Below, piece by piece: positions 42,074 through 50,532 of a stretch of DNA of 64,000 nucleotides (position 1 is its first letter; each line of letters starts with the position of its first letter). The notes beneath the pieces are model-generated. The model did no database searches. It saw only the letters and a program-made list of their open reading frames with translations, and was not told the DNA's origin. This DNA is from JAUYQR01 sp963822435 (GTDB taxonomy: Bacteria; Pseudomonadota; Alphaproteobacteria; Rhodobacterales; Rhodobacteraceae): positions 310,001-374,000 of the forward strand of contig CAWGHN010000003.1 in the NCBI GenBank assembly GCA_963822435.1. Reading direction: 5' to 3'. A program made the position numbers and the translations under genes.

Positions 42074-42801
42074 GGCAGGCCGTCCGGGTCGGCCAGCGGG
42101 CCAAAGAGGATCAGGCCGGGAAGCGCGCCCGGTTCGCCCGACAGCCGTTCGGCAAGGCTGGCGATGGTGCCACGAGTCAGAGACTGCTCCGGCTGGCTGA
42201 CCGCCTCGGCCAGCAGCGCGGGGGTGTCGGGCGACAGGCCGTGGGCGACGAGCGCCTTGGCCAGTGCGGGGAAGGTGCGCTTGCCCATGAACACCACGGT
42301 TGTGGCCATCGGATCGGCCAGTGCGGCGATGTTCAGTCCCGGCGGCAACTGGCCGGAGGTATCGGCGGCGGTGATGTACTGCACGCGCTGCGACACCAGA
42401 CGGCGGGTCAGCGGGATGCCTGCCGCCGCCGCCGCAGCCGAGGCGGAGGTGACGCCGGGAATGATCTCGCAGCCGATGCCGGCGGCGTGGACGGCGGCAA
42501 GCTCCTCTTCCAGCCGGCCGAAGATGCCGCTGTCGCCGGATTTGAGCCGCACCACCCGCGCGCCGGTCAGCGCATAGTCGACCAGCAGGCGGCTGACGTG
42601 ATCCTGCTTTGGCGAGGCGCGGCCTGCGCGTTTGCCGACACCGACGAGGTCTGCGCCGGGCCGCGCGAGCGCAAGGATCGGGCCGGAGGAAAGGTCGTCA
42701 TACAGGATCGCATCCGCCGCGCCGATGCGCTGAACGGCGCGGACGGTCAGAAGGTCGGGGTCGCCCGGACCTGCGGAAACGAAGGAGACAAATCCGGTCA
42801 T
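42070..42801 (-). CDS. cobA: Uroporphyrinogen-III C-methyltransferase CobA
   Basis: First committed step: two SAM-dependent methylations give precorrin-2. 243 residues. SAGPGDPDLLTVRAV, VRLKSGDSGIFGR and PGVTSASAAAAAAGIPLTRR are signatures. ATGA overlaps with cobB before and cobF after. Stand-alone CobA, without the CysG oxidase/ferrochelatase domain. Confidence 0.96.
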   Translation of the reverse strand: MTGFVSFVSAGPGDPDLLTVRAVQRIGAADAILYDDLSSGPILALARPGADLVGVGKRAGRASPKQDHVSRLLVDYALTGARVVRLKSGDSGIFGRLEEELAAVHAAGIGCEIIPGVTSASAAAAAAGIPLTRRLVSQRVQYITAADTSGQLPPGLNIAALADPMATTVVFMGKRTFPALAKALVAHGLSPDTPALLAEAVSQPEQSLTRGTIASLAERLSGEPGALPGLILFGPLADPDGLP

Positions 42802-44132
42802 GACGCCTCGGCGATCAGGTGGAAATAGGTGCCGGTCGACCGCCCGCCGCCCGGTTGCAGGCGGTATGAGCCGGTTTCGGGGACGCTGGCCCCGGTGGCG
42901 TCTGTGACAAGGGCGAGGGCGGGGTCGGGTTGGTCGATGATGGTGGAGTAATGGAATTCGTGCCCGCGCAAGCGGCTTGCCGGGGCCTGGCCGGGGGTCG
43001 GGGCAAGAAGCCTGGCCTGCCGGTAGCCAAGGTGCATCTTGCGGCTGGCGTAGGAGGTGACGAGGCCCAGGAGGCCGGCCATGCGGTGCCGGGTGCCATC
43101 CTTGTCGATCAGCGCCGCACCCATCGCCATGTAGCCGCCGCACTCGCCGTGGACGGGGCGGGTGTCGGCGAAGGCGCGCAGCCCGGTGTGAAAACTTTCG
43201 GCGGCGGCCAGCCGCCCGGCATGAAGTTCGGGGTAGCCGCCGGGCAGCCAGCAGGTATCGGCGGAAGGGTCGGGCGGCTGATCTGCAAGGGGCGAGAACG
43301 GCAGGATTTCGGCCCCGGCCTTGCGCCAGCCATCAAGGAGATGCGGGTAGACGAAGGAAAACGCGGCGTCGCGGGCAAGGGCGATGCGCTGGCCGGGTGG
43401 GCGGATACGCGCGGTGCCAGCGCTTGCGGTTTGGGCGGTCTGCCCGGGGTGGGCGGCGGCTGCGGCAAGAAGCGCGTCCAGATCCAGCCGCGCGCGCACC
43501 AAGGCGGCGGCCTGGGTGATCAGCGCCTCAAGGGCCGGGTGTTCTTCGGCCTGAACCAGCCCGAGGTGGCGTTCGGGAACCGCGATGCTGGCCTGTTTCG
43601 GCAGCGCGCCAAAGACGGTGATGCCCGCCTCGGCCATGCCGACGCGCACCAGCGCCTCGTGCCTTGGGCTGGCGACGCGGTTCAGGACGACCCCGGCGAT
43701 GTCAACGCCCGCGCGGAACCCGGCCAGCCCGCGCGCAATGGCGCCCGCCGTCTGCGCTTGCCCCGACACGTCGATCACCAGAACCACCGGCCAGCCCATG
43801 AGTGCGGCAACATCCGCGCTGGCACCGGTGCCCGCCTCGCCCGGTTTGGCCACGCCGTCGAAAAGCCCCATCGAGCCTTCGGCCAGCACAAGGTCGGCTC
43901 CCGGTGCGTCAGCCAGCCCGGCGATCATCGCCGGCGACATCGCCCAACTGTCGAGGTTGCGCGAGGGCTGGCCGGAGGCCGCTGTGTGAAACGCGGGGTC
44001 GATGTAATCCGGCCCGCTTTTCAACGGCTGCACCCTGAGGCCCCGGTCCCGCAGCGCGCGCAGAAGGCCCAGCATCAGCGTGGTCTTGCCGCTGCCCGAC
44101 GACGGGGCGGAGATGAGGAGGCCGGGCGTCAT
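42798..44132 (-). CDS. cobB: Cobyrinate (hydrogenobyrinate) a,c-diamide synthase CobB
   Basis: Amidates the a and c side chains of hydrogenobyrinate with glutamine and ATP before cobalt insertion, 444 residues. Walker A-like APSSGSGKTTLMLGLLRAL at the N-terminus; class-I-like glutaminase domain with nucleophile Cys in GECGGYMAMG (about residue 335). The start is ATG 44132; the frame is open to 44363 but this would overlap most of the start of cobM. Confidence 0.94.
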   Translation of the reverse strand: MTPGLLISAPSSGSGKTTLMLGLLRALRDRGLRVQPLKSGPDYIDPAFHTAASGQPSRNLDSWAMSPAMIAGLADAPGADLVLAEGSMGLFDGVAKPGEAGTGASADVAALMGWPVVLVIDVSGQAQTAGAIARGLAGFRAGVDIAGVVLNRVASPRHEALVRVGMAEAGITVFGALPKQASIAVPERHLGLVQAEEHPALEALITQAAALVRARLDLDALLAAAAAHPGQTAQTASAGTARIRPPGQRIALARDAAFSFVYPHLLDGWRKAGAEILPFSPLADQPPDPSADTCWLPGGYPELHAGRLAAAESFHTGLRAFADTRPVHGECGGYMAMGAALIDKDGTRHRMAGLLGLVTSYASRKMHLGYRQARLLAPTPGQAPASRLRGHEFHYSTIIDQPDPALALVTDATGASVPETGSYRLQPGGGRSTGTYFHLIAEAS

Positions 44133-44914
44133 GAGCCGGTGCCGGGAAAGCGCGGGTCGGTGCCCACGGGGCGGTAGCGGCGGTCGTAGTCGCCGGCGTA
44201 AAGCCGGCTTTCCTCGAACCCTTCGGCGGCCAGCGCGGGGCCGATCAGGATCAGGGCGGTCCGCTCCACCTCGGCGGGCACGGCGGCGACCAGGGTGCCA
44301 AGCGTGGCGCGGATGATCCGCTCGTCCGGCCAGCTTGCGCGCCAGACCACGGCGACCGGGCAATCGAGGCCGTAGTGCGGGGCAAGGTCGGCCACCACCT
44401 TGTCCAGAAGATGGATCGACAGGTGCAGCGCCAGCGTCGCCCCGGTGGCCCCGAACGCGGCCAGTGTTTCGCGGGGCGGCATCCTGGTGGCGCGGCCTTC
44501 GGTGCGGGTGAGGACAACCGATTGCGCGAAGCCCGGCAGGGTCAGTTCGGCCCCGAGCGTGGCCGCGGCGGCGGCAAACGACGGCACGCCGGGCGTCACG
44601 TCGTATGGGATGCCCAGGTCACGCAAGCGGCGCAACTGTTCGCCCATCGCCGACCAGACCGACAGATCGCCCGAGTGCAGCCGCGCGATGTCGTGCCCCT
44701 GCGCATCGACGCTGGCGATTTCGGCGATGATCTCGTCAAGGCTCATCGGCGCGGTGTTGACGATGCGGCACCCGGGCGGGCAATGGCCGAGGATCGCTTG
44801 GGGGATCAGCGAGCCCGCGTAAAGGCAGACCGGCGAGGCGGCGATCAGGTCGCGGCCGCGCAGCGTCAGAAGGTCGGGTGCGCCCGGGCCTGCGCCGATG
44901 AAGTGAACGGTCAT
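44129..44914 (-). CDS. cobM: Precorrin-4 C11-methyltransferase CobM
   Basis: 261 residues. HFIGAGPGAPDLLTLRGRDL and the GVPSFAAAAATLGAELTLPG loop identify the C11 enzyme, giving precorrin-5. Long C-terminal tail (DYDRRYRPVGTDPRF). Its stop overlaps the cobB ATG by ATGA; its own ATG overlaps the cobE stop. Confidence 0.95.
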   Translation of the reverse strand: MTVHFIGAGPGAPDLLTLRGRDLIAASPVCLYAGSLIPQAILGHCPPGCRIVNTAPMSLDEIIAEIASVDAQGHDIARLHSGDLSVWSAMGEQLRRLRDLGIPYDVTPGVPSFAAAAATLGAELTLPGFAQSVVLTRTEGRATRMPPRETLAAFGATGATLALHLSIHLLDKVVADLAPHYGLDCPVAVVWRASWPDERIIRATLGTLVAAVPAEVERTALILIGPALAAEGFEESRLYAGDYDRRYRPVGTDPRFPGTGS

Positions 44915-45273
44915 GGCTTGGGCCCTTCGGCAATGGCGGCGGTGGCGGTTCCGTCTGCGGACTGCGCGCGTGGGGCGACAAGCCGCGCGCCCGGCCCCGC
45001 TGCGGCCAGTGCCGCCGCTTCGGCCAGCGACCCGGTGCCGTAAAGCGCTGTCACCCGCGCGGAGTGCGTGGTGACCGCCTGCCCCGGCAGATCGGCGGGC
45101 GGCACGGCGACCAGCGGCAGCCCGAGGCTGCGGGCAAAGCTGCGCAAGCCTTCGGCCTTGTCGGCGGCGGTGGCAAGTGTCGTCACGCCGTCCGCGCCGC
45201 CTGCCCGGATCAGCGCGTCGCGCAGCGCCGCCTCGGTCGCGCCTTTGCGAAAGCCGAACCCCGCCACCCTCAT
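44911..45273 (-). CDS. cobE: Cobalamin biosynthesis protein CobE (CbiG C-terminal-like)
   Basis: 120 residues. MRVAGFGFRKGATEAALRDAL and THSARVTALYGTGSLAEAAALAA match CobE, the C-terminal-domain relative of CbiG seen in aerobic pathways; its reaction is unresolved, possibly a chaperone. ATGA overlap on both sides. Confidence 0.88.
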   Translation of the reverse strand: MRVAGFGFRKGATEAALRDALIRAGGADGVTTLATAADKAEGLRSFARSLGLPLVAVPPADLPGQAVTTHSARVTALYGTGSLAEAAALAAAGPGARLVAPRAQSADGTATAAIAEGPKP

Positions 45274-46445
45274 CGCACCACGCTCCACTGCACGATGGGC
45301 ATCGCCGCCCGCCAGCCGCGCTTGGTGCCCAAGGGCGCGGCCTCGGCCAGTTCGATGCGCAACACCTCGCCGCCGTGGCGGGCCGACCAATCAAGCAGCA
45401 AGGCCTCGGTCTCCAGCGTCACGGCATTGGCGACAAGCCGCGTGCCGGCGGGCAGCAGCGCCCAAAGCCGCACCAGAAGCGGCTCGGACGCGCCGCCACC
45501 GATGAACACCGCATCCGGGCGCGGCAGGGTTTCAAGACCTTCGGGCGCGGTATGGCGTGCGAGGCTGTAGCGATGACCGAGACCGAACCGTTCGGCATTG
45601 GCGATGGCACGGGCGGCGCGGGTGGCATCGGCCTCGACCGCATGGCACTGCGCGGCCCCGGCCAACAGCCATTCGATCCCGACAGAGCCGGAGCCTGCGC
45701 CGATATCCCACAACACCTCGCCCGCCCGCGGGGCAAGCGCCGAAAGCGTCAGCGCACGCACCGGGCGCTTGGTGATCTGGCCGTCGTGCTGGAAAAGTGC
45801 GTCCGGCAGGCCCGAGGCGCGCGGATTCCCCGCCCCGACCGCGTCAATCGCCACGGCCACGGGGGCGGCGATGTCGGTGAGGTCCATCGCTTGCGCGGTC
45901 GTCTGGCGCACCCGTTCGCGCGGGCCGCCGAGCGCCTCCAGCACCACCAGCGTTGACCCGCCAAAGCCGGTTTCGGTCAGATATGCGGCCAGATCGCCGA
46001 CCGCCGCACCGTCACGCAGCAGGCAGATCGCGCGCACCCCCCGGCCAAGAACCGGGGCCAGACGGGCCAGGGGGGCGGCGTGCAGGCCAAGGCACAGCAC
46101 CTCTTCCAGCCGCCAGCCAAGGCGGTTTGCGGCCTGCGCGAAGGTGGAGGGCGCGGGATGCGACACCCATTCGCCCGGCACCAGATGCGGCACCAGCGAC
46201 CCGCCCGCGCCAAACCAGAACGGATCGCCCGACACCAGCACCGCCACCCGCCGCCCGCGTTCGGCCAGCACCGGGGCTGTATCGAACGGCACCGACCAAG
46301 GCCGCCCCTGAACCCCGGCAAGGGCCAGATGGCGCGGCCCGCCAAACACCACTTCGGCCGCTGCCAGCGCGTCACGGCTTGCGGGCGACAGGCCTGCCGG
46401 TCCATCCTCGCCCAGACCGATGATGGTCAGCCAGGGGTCAGCCAT
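45270..46445 (-). CDS. cobL: Precorrin-6Y C5,15-methyltransferase (decarboxylating) CobL
   Basis: 391 residues, bifunctional. N-terminal CbiE-like domain (LTIIGLGEDGPAGLS) methylates C5, and C-terminal CbiT-like Rossmann domain (WDIGAGSGSVGIEW, about residue 245) methylates C15 and decarboxylates the acetate side chain. The start ATG 46445 shares two bases with the opposite-strand cobK start (CATG). Its ribosome binding site AAGGA lies inside cobK codons. Confidence 0.95.
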   Translation of the reverse strand: MADPWLTIIGLGEDGPAGLSPASRDALAAAEVVFGGPRHLALAGVQGRPWSVPFDTAPVLAERGRRVAVLVSGDPFWFGAGGSLVPHLVPGEWVSHPAPSTFAQAANRLGWRLEEVLCLGLHAAPLARLAPVLGRGVRAICLLRDGAAVGDLAAYLTETGFGGSTLVVLEALGGPRERVRQTTAQAMDLTDIAAPVAVAIDAVGAGNPRASGLPDALFQHDGQITKRPVRALTLSALAPRAGEVLWDIGAGSGSVGIEWLLAGAAQCHAVEADATRAARAIANAERFGLGHRYSLARHTAPEGLETLPRPDAVFIGGGASEPLLVRLWALLPAGTRLVANAVTLETEALLLDWSARHGGEVLRIELAEAAPLGTKRGWRAAMPIVQWSVVR

Positions 46446-47193
46446 GACACGCATCCTTCTGCTCGGCGGCACCACCGAAGCGGGCCATCTGGCGCGCGCC
46501 ATAGCCGAGGCGGGCCTGCCGGGCGTCTATTCCTACGCGGGCCGGACGGACGCTCCGCTGGATCAGCCGATCCCGATGCGGGTTGGCGGCTTTGGCGGCG
46601 TGGAGGGTCTTTGCGCCTATCTCAAGGCCGAGGATATCAGCCATGTGATCGACGCCACCCACCCCTTCGCCGCCCAGATGAGCGGCAACGCCGTTGCCGC
46701 CTGCGCCGCAACGGGAACGCCCCTGATCGCCCTCGAACGCGCCCCCTGGGTGGCGGGCGAAGGCGACCGCTGGAGCCATGTGGCCGACATTCCCGCCGCC
46801 GTTGCGGCCCTTGCCGGCCCGCCGCGCCGCGTGTTCCTTGCCATCGGGCGGCAGCATCTGGACCCTTTTGCCGCCCAACCGCAGCATCACTACCTTCTGC
46901 GCCTTGTCGATGCGCCGACCGGCCCGCTGCCACTGCCGCAGGCCGAGGTGATCGTGGCGCGCGGGCCGTTCGATGTGGCGGGCGATACAGCGCTTTTGCG
47001 CCAGCACCGGACCGAGTTGATCGTGGCCAAGAACGCCGGTGGCAAGGGCGCGGTCGCCAAGATCGCCGCCGCCCGTGCTTTGGGCCTGCCGATCCTGATG
47101 ATTGACCGGCCCATCCTTCCGAAACGGCAGGTGGTCAGCACGGTCAAGGCGACGATGGACTGGCTGCATCAGACGGCCCGCCTTGGCGTATAG
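46444..47193 (+). CDS. cobK: Precorrin-6A reductase CobK
   Basis: NADPH-dependent reduction of precorrin-6A to dihydroprecorrin-6A (6B), 249 residues. Rossmann-like start RILLLGGTTEAGHLARAI, VIDATHPFAAQMSGNA and IVAKNAGGKGAVAKIAAAR are characteristic. It is the only plus-strand gene inside the leftward cob run: its start overlaps cobL's (CATG) and its end overlaps cobJ's end by 25 bases. AGGGG 8 bases upstream, within cobL, is the likely ribosome binding site. Confidence 0.95.
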   Translation: MTRILLLGGTTEAGHLARAIAEAGLPGVYSYAGRTDAPLDQPIPMRVGGFGGVEGLCAYLKAEDISHVIDATHPFAAQMSGNAVAACAATGTPLIALERAPWVAGEGDRWSHVADIPAAVAALAGPPRRVFLAIGRQHLDPFAAQPQHHYLLRLVDAPTGPLPLPQAEVIVARGPFDVAGDTALLRQHRTELIVAKNAGGKGAVAKIAAARALGLPILMIDRPILPKRQVVSTVKATMDWLHQTARLGV

Positions 47194-47903
47194 ACCCAGC
47201 GCCCGACCCGACGCGTGGCGGAATTGCCGACGATCACGACGGTGCGCATGTCGGCCATCTCGGGCGTGGCTTCAGCCAGCGTGACGGTGTTGATCGCCTG
47301 GTCCGGGGTGGAAACGGCGCGGGCGAACAGGATCAGGCGGTCCGGCCCGCACGCGTTGCGCAGCACATCCAGCGCCTTGGCAAAGGTGTCGGGCCGGCTT
47401 GCCGAGCGGGGGTTGTAAAACGCCATCGCGAAATCCGCCTCTGCGGCATGGCGCAGGCGGGCCTCGATCACCGCCCAGGGTTTCAGGTTGTCCGACAGGT
47501 TGATGCAGCAGAAATCATGGCCCAGGGGCGCGCCTGCCGCGGCCGCCGCAGCCAGCATCGCGGTGATCCCCGGCAAAACCCGCACATCGAGGCCATGCCA
47601 CTCCGGCGCGCCCTCCAGCGCCTCGAACACCGCCGAGGCCATCGCGAACACACCCGGATCACCGGAGGACACGATCACCACCTGCCGCCCCGCCGCGGCC
47701 ATCGCAAGGGCGGCGCGGGCGCGGTCCATCTCTACACGGTTGTCGGACGGGTGCAGGGTCAGGCCCTGCCGCGGTGCCACGCGCGCGACGTAGGGAATGT
47801 AGCCGACAACGTCGGTTGCCTCGGCCAACGCGGCGGAAACCTCCGGCGTGACCATCGCCTCATCGCCCGGACCTAGCCCGGCTATGACAAGGCTGCCGTT
47901 CAT
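47169..47903 (-). CDS. cobJ: Precorrin-3B C17-methyltransferase CobJ
   Basis: 244 residues. IAGLGPGDEAMVTPEVSAAL, VSSGDPGVFAMASAVFEAL and DFCCINLSDNLKPW are CobJ signatures; the enzyme contracts the ring while methylating C17. ATG 47903 follows AAGAAGAAG. A 121-base gap separates it from cobI, the only such gap in the leftward run. Confidence 0.95.
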   Translation of the reverse strand: MNGSLVIAGLGPGDEAMVTPEVSAALAEATDVVGYIPYVARVAPRQGLTLHPSDNRVEMDRARAALAMAAAGRQVVIVSSGDPGVFAMASAVFEALEGAPEWHGLDVRVLPGITAMLAAAAAAGAPLGHDFCCINLSDNLKPWAVIEARLRHAAEADFAMAFYNPRSASRPDTFAKALDVLRNACGPDRLILFARAVSTPDQAINTVTLAEATPEMADMRTVVIVGNSATRRVGRWVYTPRRAV

Positions 47904-47979
47904 GCAGCTTCTTCTTTGCAACGATATCCCATCGGGGCGTGAGCTGGTTTCGCCCTTGGTTCTACAAACCAATCCATTG

Positions 47980-48012
47980 GGGAGGGTGAAACCCCCGGCG
48001 TTGCCAAAAGGC
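47980..48012. repeat. Degenerate fragment of the dispersed repeat in the cobI-cobJ gap
   Basis: GGGAGGGTGAAACCCCCGGCG resembles the GGGGGTGGAAAACCCCCGGCG part of the copy at 56576-56632, but no GATATTT half follows. Also in the gap is a small stem TTGGTT-CTAC-AAACCAA near 47958. Confidence 0.4.
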
Positions 48013-48024
48013 GCACCGCTTCCC

Positions 48025-48774
48025 TCATTCCGGAATCTCCGGCCGCCGACCGTGGCCATGCACCAGCACGATCGCGAAATAGGGGCAGTCGGCTGCGTCC
48101 ACGTCAACCAGCCGTGCGATGCGCTGGTTGGGCATCGTGCCGCGTTCCACCAGCCATGCCGCATCCAGCCGCCCGGCACGTTCCAGCGCGCGGCGCACGC
48201 GCGGCAGGTTGCGCCCGGTCTTCATCACCACCAGAGCATCGGCCATGGTCATGTGCTGCACCAGATCATCTTCCGGCAATGTGCCCATCAGCACCGTCAG
48301 CACATCGTCGCCCCAGGTGATCGGGGTGTCGGTTGCGGTCCAGCAGCCGGTCATGCCGGTGATGCCGGGGATCACCTCCACCGGCACGCGGCCCTGCAAC
48401 CGGCTGTGCAGATGCATGAACGAGCCGTAGAAGAACGGATCGCCCTCGCACAGCACCAGCACATCGTCGGTCTGGCACAGGGTTTCCAGCCGGTCGGCCC
48501 AGTCATCGTAGAACCGGGCCAGGGCGCCGTTGTATTCCGGGCTGTCGAAGGGCAGTTCGGTCGTGACCGGATATTCCATCGGGTATTCCGCGACGCCCGC
48601 CGCCAGGATCCCCTCGACGATCCGCCGCGCCTGCCCCGGCCTGCCGGCCTTGCGGAAATAGGCCACATGGCGCGCAGCCCCAATTGCGCGGGCCGCGCGC
48701 AGGCTCATCAGGTCGGGGTCGCCGGGGCCGAGGCCCGCACATATCACCTTGCCGATCGCGGGGCCCATGGTCAT
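48025..48774 (-). CDS. cobI: Precorrin-2 C20-methyltransferase CobI
   Basis: 249 residues. ICAGLGPGDPDLMSLRAARAI, CEGDPFFYGSFMHLHSRL and VIPGITGMTGCWTATDTP are specific. Gives precorrin-3A. Start ATG 48774 overlaps the cobH stop (ATGA); ATG 48768 is two codons in. Confidence 0.96.
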   Translation of the reverse strand: MTMGPAIGKVICAGLGPGDPDLMSLRAARAIGAARHVAYFRKAGRPGQARRIVEGILAAGVAEYPMEYPVTTELPFDSPEYNGALARFYDDWADRLETLCQTDDVLVLCEGDPFFYGSFMHLHSRLQGRVPVEVIPGITGMTGCWTATDTPITWGDDVLTVLMGTLPEDDLVQHMTMADALVVMKTGRNLPRVRRALERAGRLDAAWLVERGTMPNQRIARLVDVDAADCPYFAIVLVHGHGRRPEIPE

Positions 48775-49400
48775 TCCTTCCGGCTTGCCAACGCATTGAT
48801 CGCGGCGACGGTGATCGCGCTGCCACCAAGCCGCCCCGCGACGATCAGGCTTGGCACCGGGGGTGCCTCGATCAACGCAGCTTTCGATTCCGCCGCCCCG
48901 ACGAACCCGACCGGGCAGCCGATGATCGCGGCGGGGCGCGGGCAAGTCGGGTCTTCCAGCATGTTCAAAAGGTGGAAAAGCGCGGTTGGCGCATTGCCGA
49001 TGGCAACCACCGCCCCGGCAAGAAGCGGGCGCCACAGCTCTACCGCCGCCGCCGACCGGGTGTTGCCGATTTTTGCAGCCAGCGCCGGAACGGAGGGGTC
49101 TTGCAGGGTGCAGATGATCTCGTTGTTGGCCGGCAGGCGCCTGCGGGTAATGCCTTCGCTGACCATGCGCACATCGCACAGGATCGGCGCGCCGCCCTCA
49201 AGTGCTGCGCGGGCGGCAATCGCCATGCCGGGGCTGAAGCGGATATGCGGCGCCAGATCGACCATTCCTGCGGCGTGGATCATGCGGACGGCGACGACCT
49301 CTTCTTCCGGCGTGAAGCGCGCCAGATCGGCCTCGGCGCGGATCATCGCGAAGGACTGGACGTAGATCGCAGCGCCATCGGTTTCATAAAGGTGGGGCAT
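48771..49400 (-). CDS. cobH: Precorrin-8X methylmutase CobH
   Basis: Moves the C11 methyl to C12, giving hydrogenobyrinate, 209 residues. Catalytic His42 in RMIHAAGMVD; CDVRMVSEGITRRRL and IIGCPVGFVGAAESK are conserved. 17-base overlap with cobG. Confidence 0.96.
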   Translation of the reverse strand: MPHLYETDGAAIYVQSFAMIRAEADLARFTPEEEVVAVRMIHAAGMVDLAPHIRFSPGMAIAARAALEGGAPILCDVRMVSEGITRRRLPANNEIICTLQDPSVPALAAKIGNTRSAAAVELWRPLLAGAVVAIGNAPTALFHLLNMLEDPTCPRPAAIIGCPVGFVGAAESKAALIEAPPVPSLIVAGRLGGSAITVAAINALASRKE

Positions 49401-50532
49401 GGGGGGCCTTCAGAAGATCAGGTAGGTCGGCTGGCAACAGGCCGGATTGCATCGGGGTATCGGACGCGGTTCCGCCGCGCACAAGTCCGAAACCCTGTGG
49501 CGAAGCGATCAGCGTCAGGTCGGCAGGCCCCGGATGGGCGCAGCCCTTGGCGCAGCCGGAGACATGCAGCACGCTGCGCGCAGGCACCAGCGCGGCAAGG
49601 CTGCGGGCGAGGGGTCGCGTTTCGCCCAGCGCCTGCGGACAGCCCGGCGCGCCAGTGCAGGCGGTGACGCGGAGCAGAGGGTCTGCCGGGTCGGTGACAA
49701 GACCGGCAAGCGCGGGGATTTGCGTGGCCCCTGCGAGGAACAGCATCCGCCACGGCGTCGGTCGGATCTCATGGCCAAGGGCGGCGAGACCGATCAGCGT
49801 TTCTGCCTGCATCTGTCCGAAGGCCAGCGCGACCAGAACTCCCTCGGGGTGAAGGCCGGGCGCGGGCGGCGGCAGGGGTGCGGCGGGGGGCGTATTGCAG
49901 CCGGGTGGCACGACGCCTCGACCGATCAGCGCAGCCATCCGGCCGCGGCCATCGGTCACGCCGCCCATTGCCACGAACCATTGCGCAAGGCTGACCGCAT
50001 CCCGCGCCAGATCGTTCACGACGCGGCCCAGGGCGTGACCGTCAGGGCGCAGGATCAGCCGCCCATCCACAGCGCGTTCCACCCGAATATCGGCGGCCGC
50101 GCCCGACAGCACCGGGCGCGGCCCGCAATCAAGCGCGAAGCCGAACTTGCCGGGCAGGCGCGGCATCTGTGCCAGCGCCGCCGTCAACGCAGCGGTCAGG
50201 GCATCACTGTCGGACGACGCTGGGCGGAACGGCGTCACGATCAGGTTGCGAAGCTGTTCGGTTTCGATATCGGGGTCGATCAGGCCGTGGGCGTGCAGAT
50301 CCGCGATCAGCGGGCCATGCGAGGCTTCGGTGACGCCGCGCAGTTGCAGGTTGGCGCGGGCCGACAGGTCGATGATGCCGTTGCCATGCGCCAGCGCCGC
50401 ACGCGCGATGGCATCGGCCTGCGCGGGGGACAGCCGCCCGCCGGGGGGGCGCACCCGCACGATCAACCCATCGCCCGAGGCCATCGGGCGCAAGGCACCG
50501 GGGCACCAGCCCTTGACCTGCCACGCGCTCAT
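49384..50532 (-). CDS. cobG: Precorrin-3B synthase CobG
   Basis: Oxygen-dependent monooxygenase of the aerobic pathway, 382 residues, sulfite/nitrite-reductase-like fold. Half-domains with LSARANLQLRGV and LSGCAKGC-like VSGCAKGCAHPGPADLT; [4Fe-4S]/siroheme-like cysteines in CTGAPGCPQ and CAKGC. Its presence means corrin synthesis here needs O2. ATGA overlap with cobN. Confidence 0.93.
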   Translation of the reverse strand: MSAWQVKGWCPGALRPMASGDGLIVRVRPPGGRLSPAQADAIARAALAHGNGIIDLSARANLQLRGVTEASHGPLIADLHAHGLIDPDIETEQLRNLIVTPFRPASSDSDALTAALTAALAQMPRLPGKFGFALDCGPRPVLSGAAADIRVERAVDGRLILRPDGHALGRVVNDLARDAVSLAQWFVAMGGVTDGRGRMAALIGRGVVPPGCNTPPAAPLPPPAPGLHPEGVLVALAFGQMQAETLIGLAALGHEIRPTPWRMLFLAGATQIPALAGLVTDPADPLLRVTACTGAPGCPQALGETRPLARSLAALVPARSVLHVSGCAKGCAHPGPADLTLIASPQGFGLVRGGTASDTPMQSGLLPADLPDLLKAPHAPPL

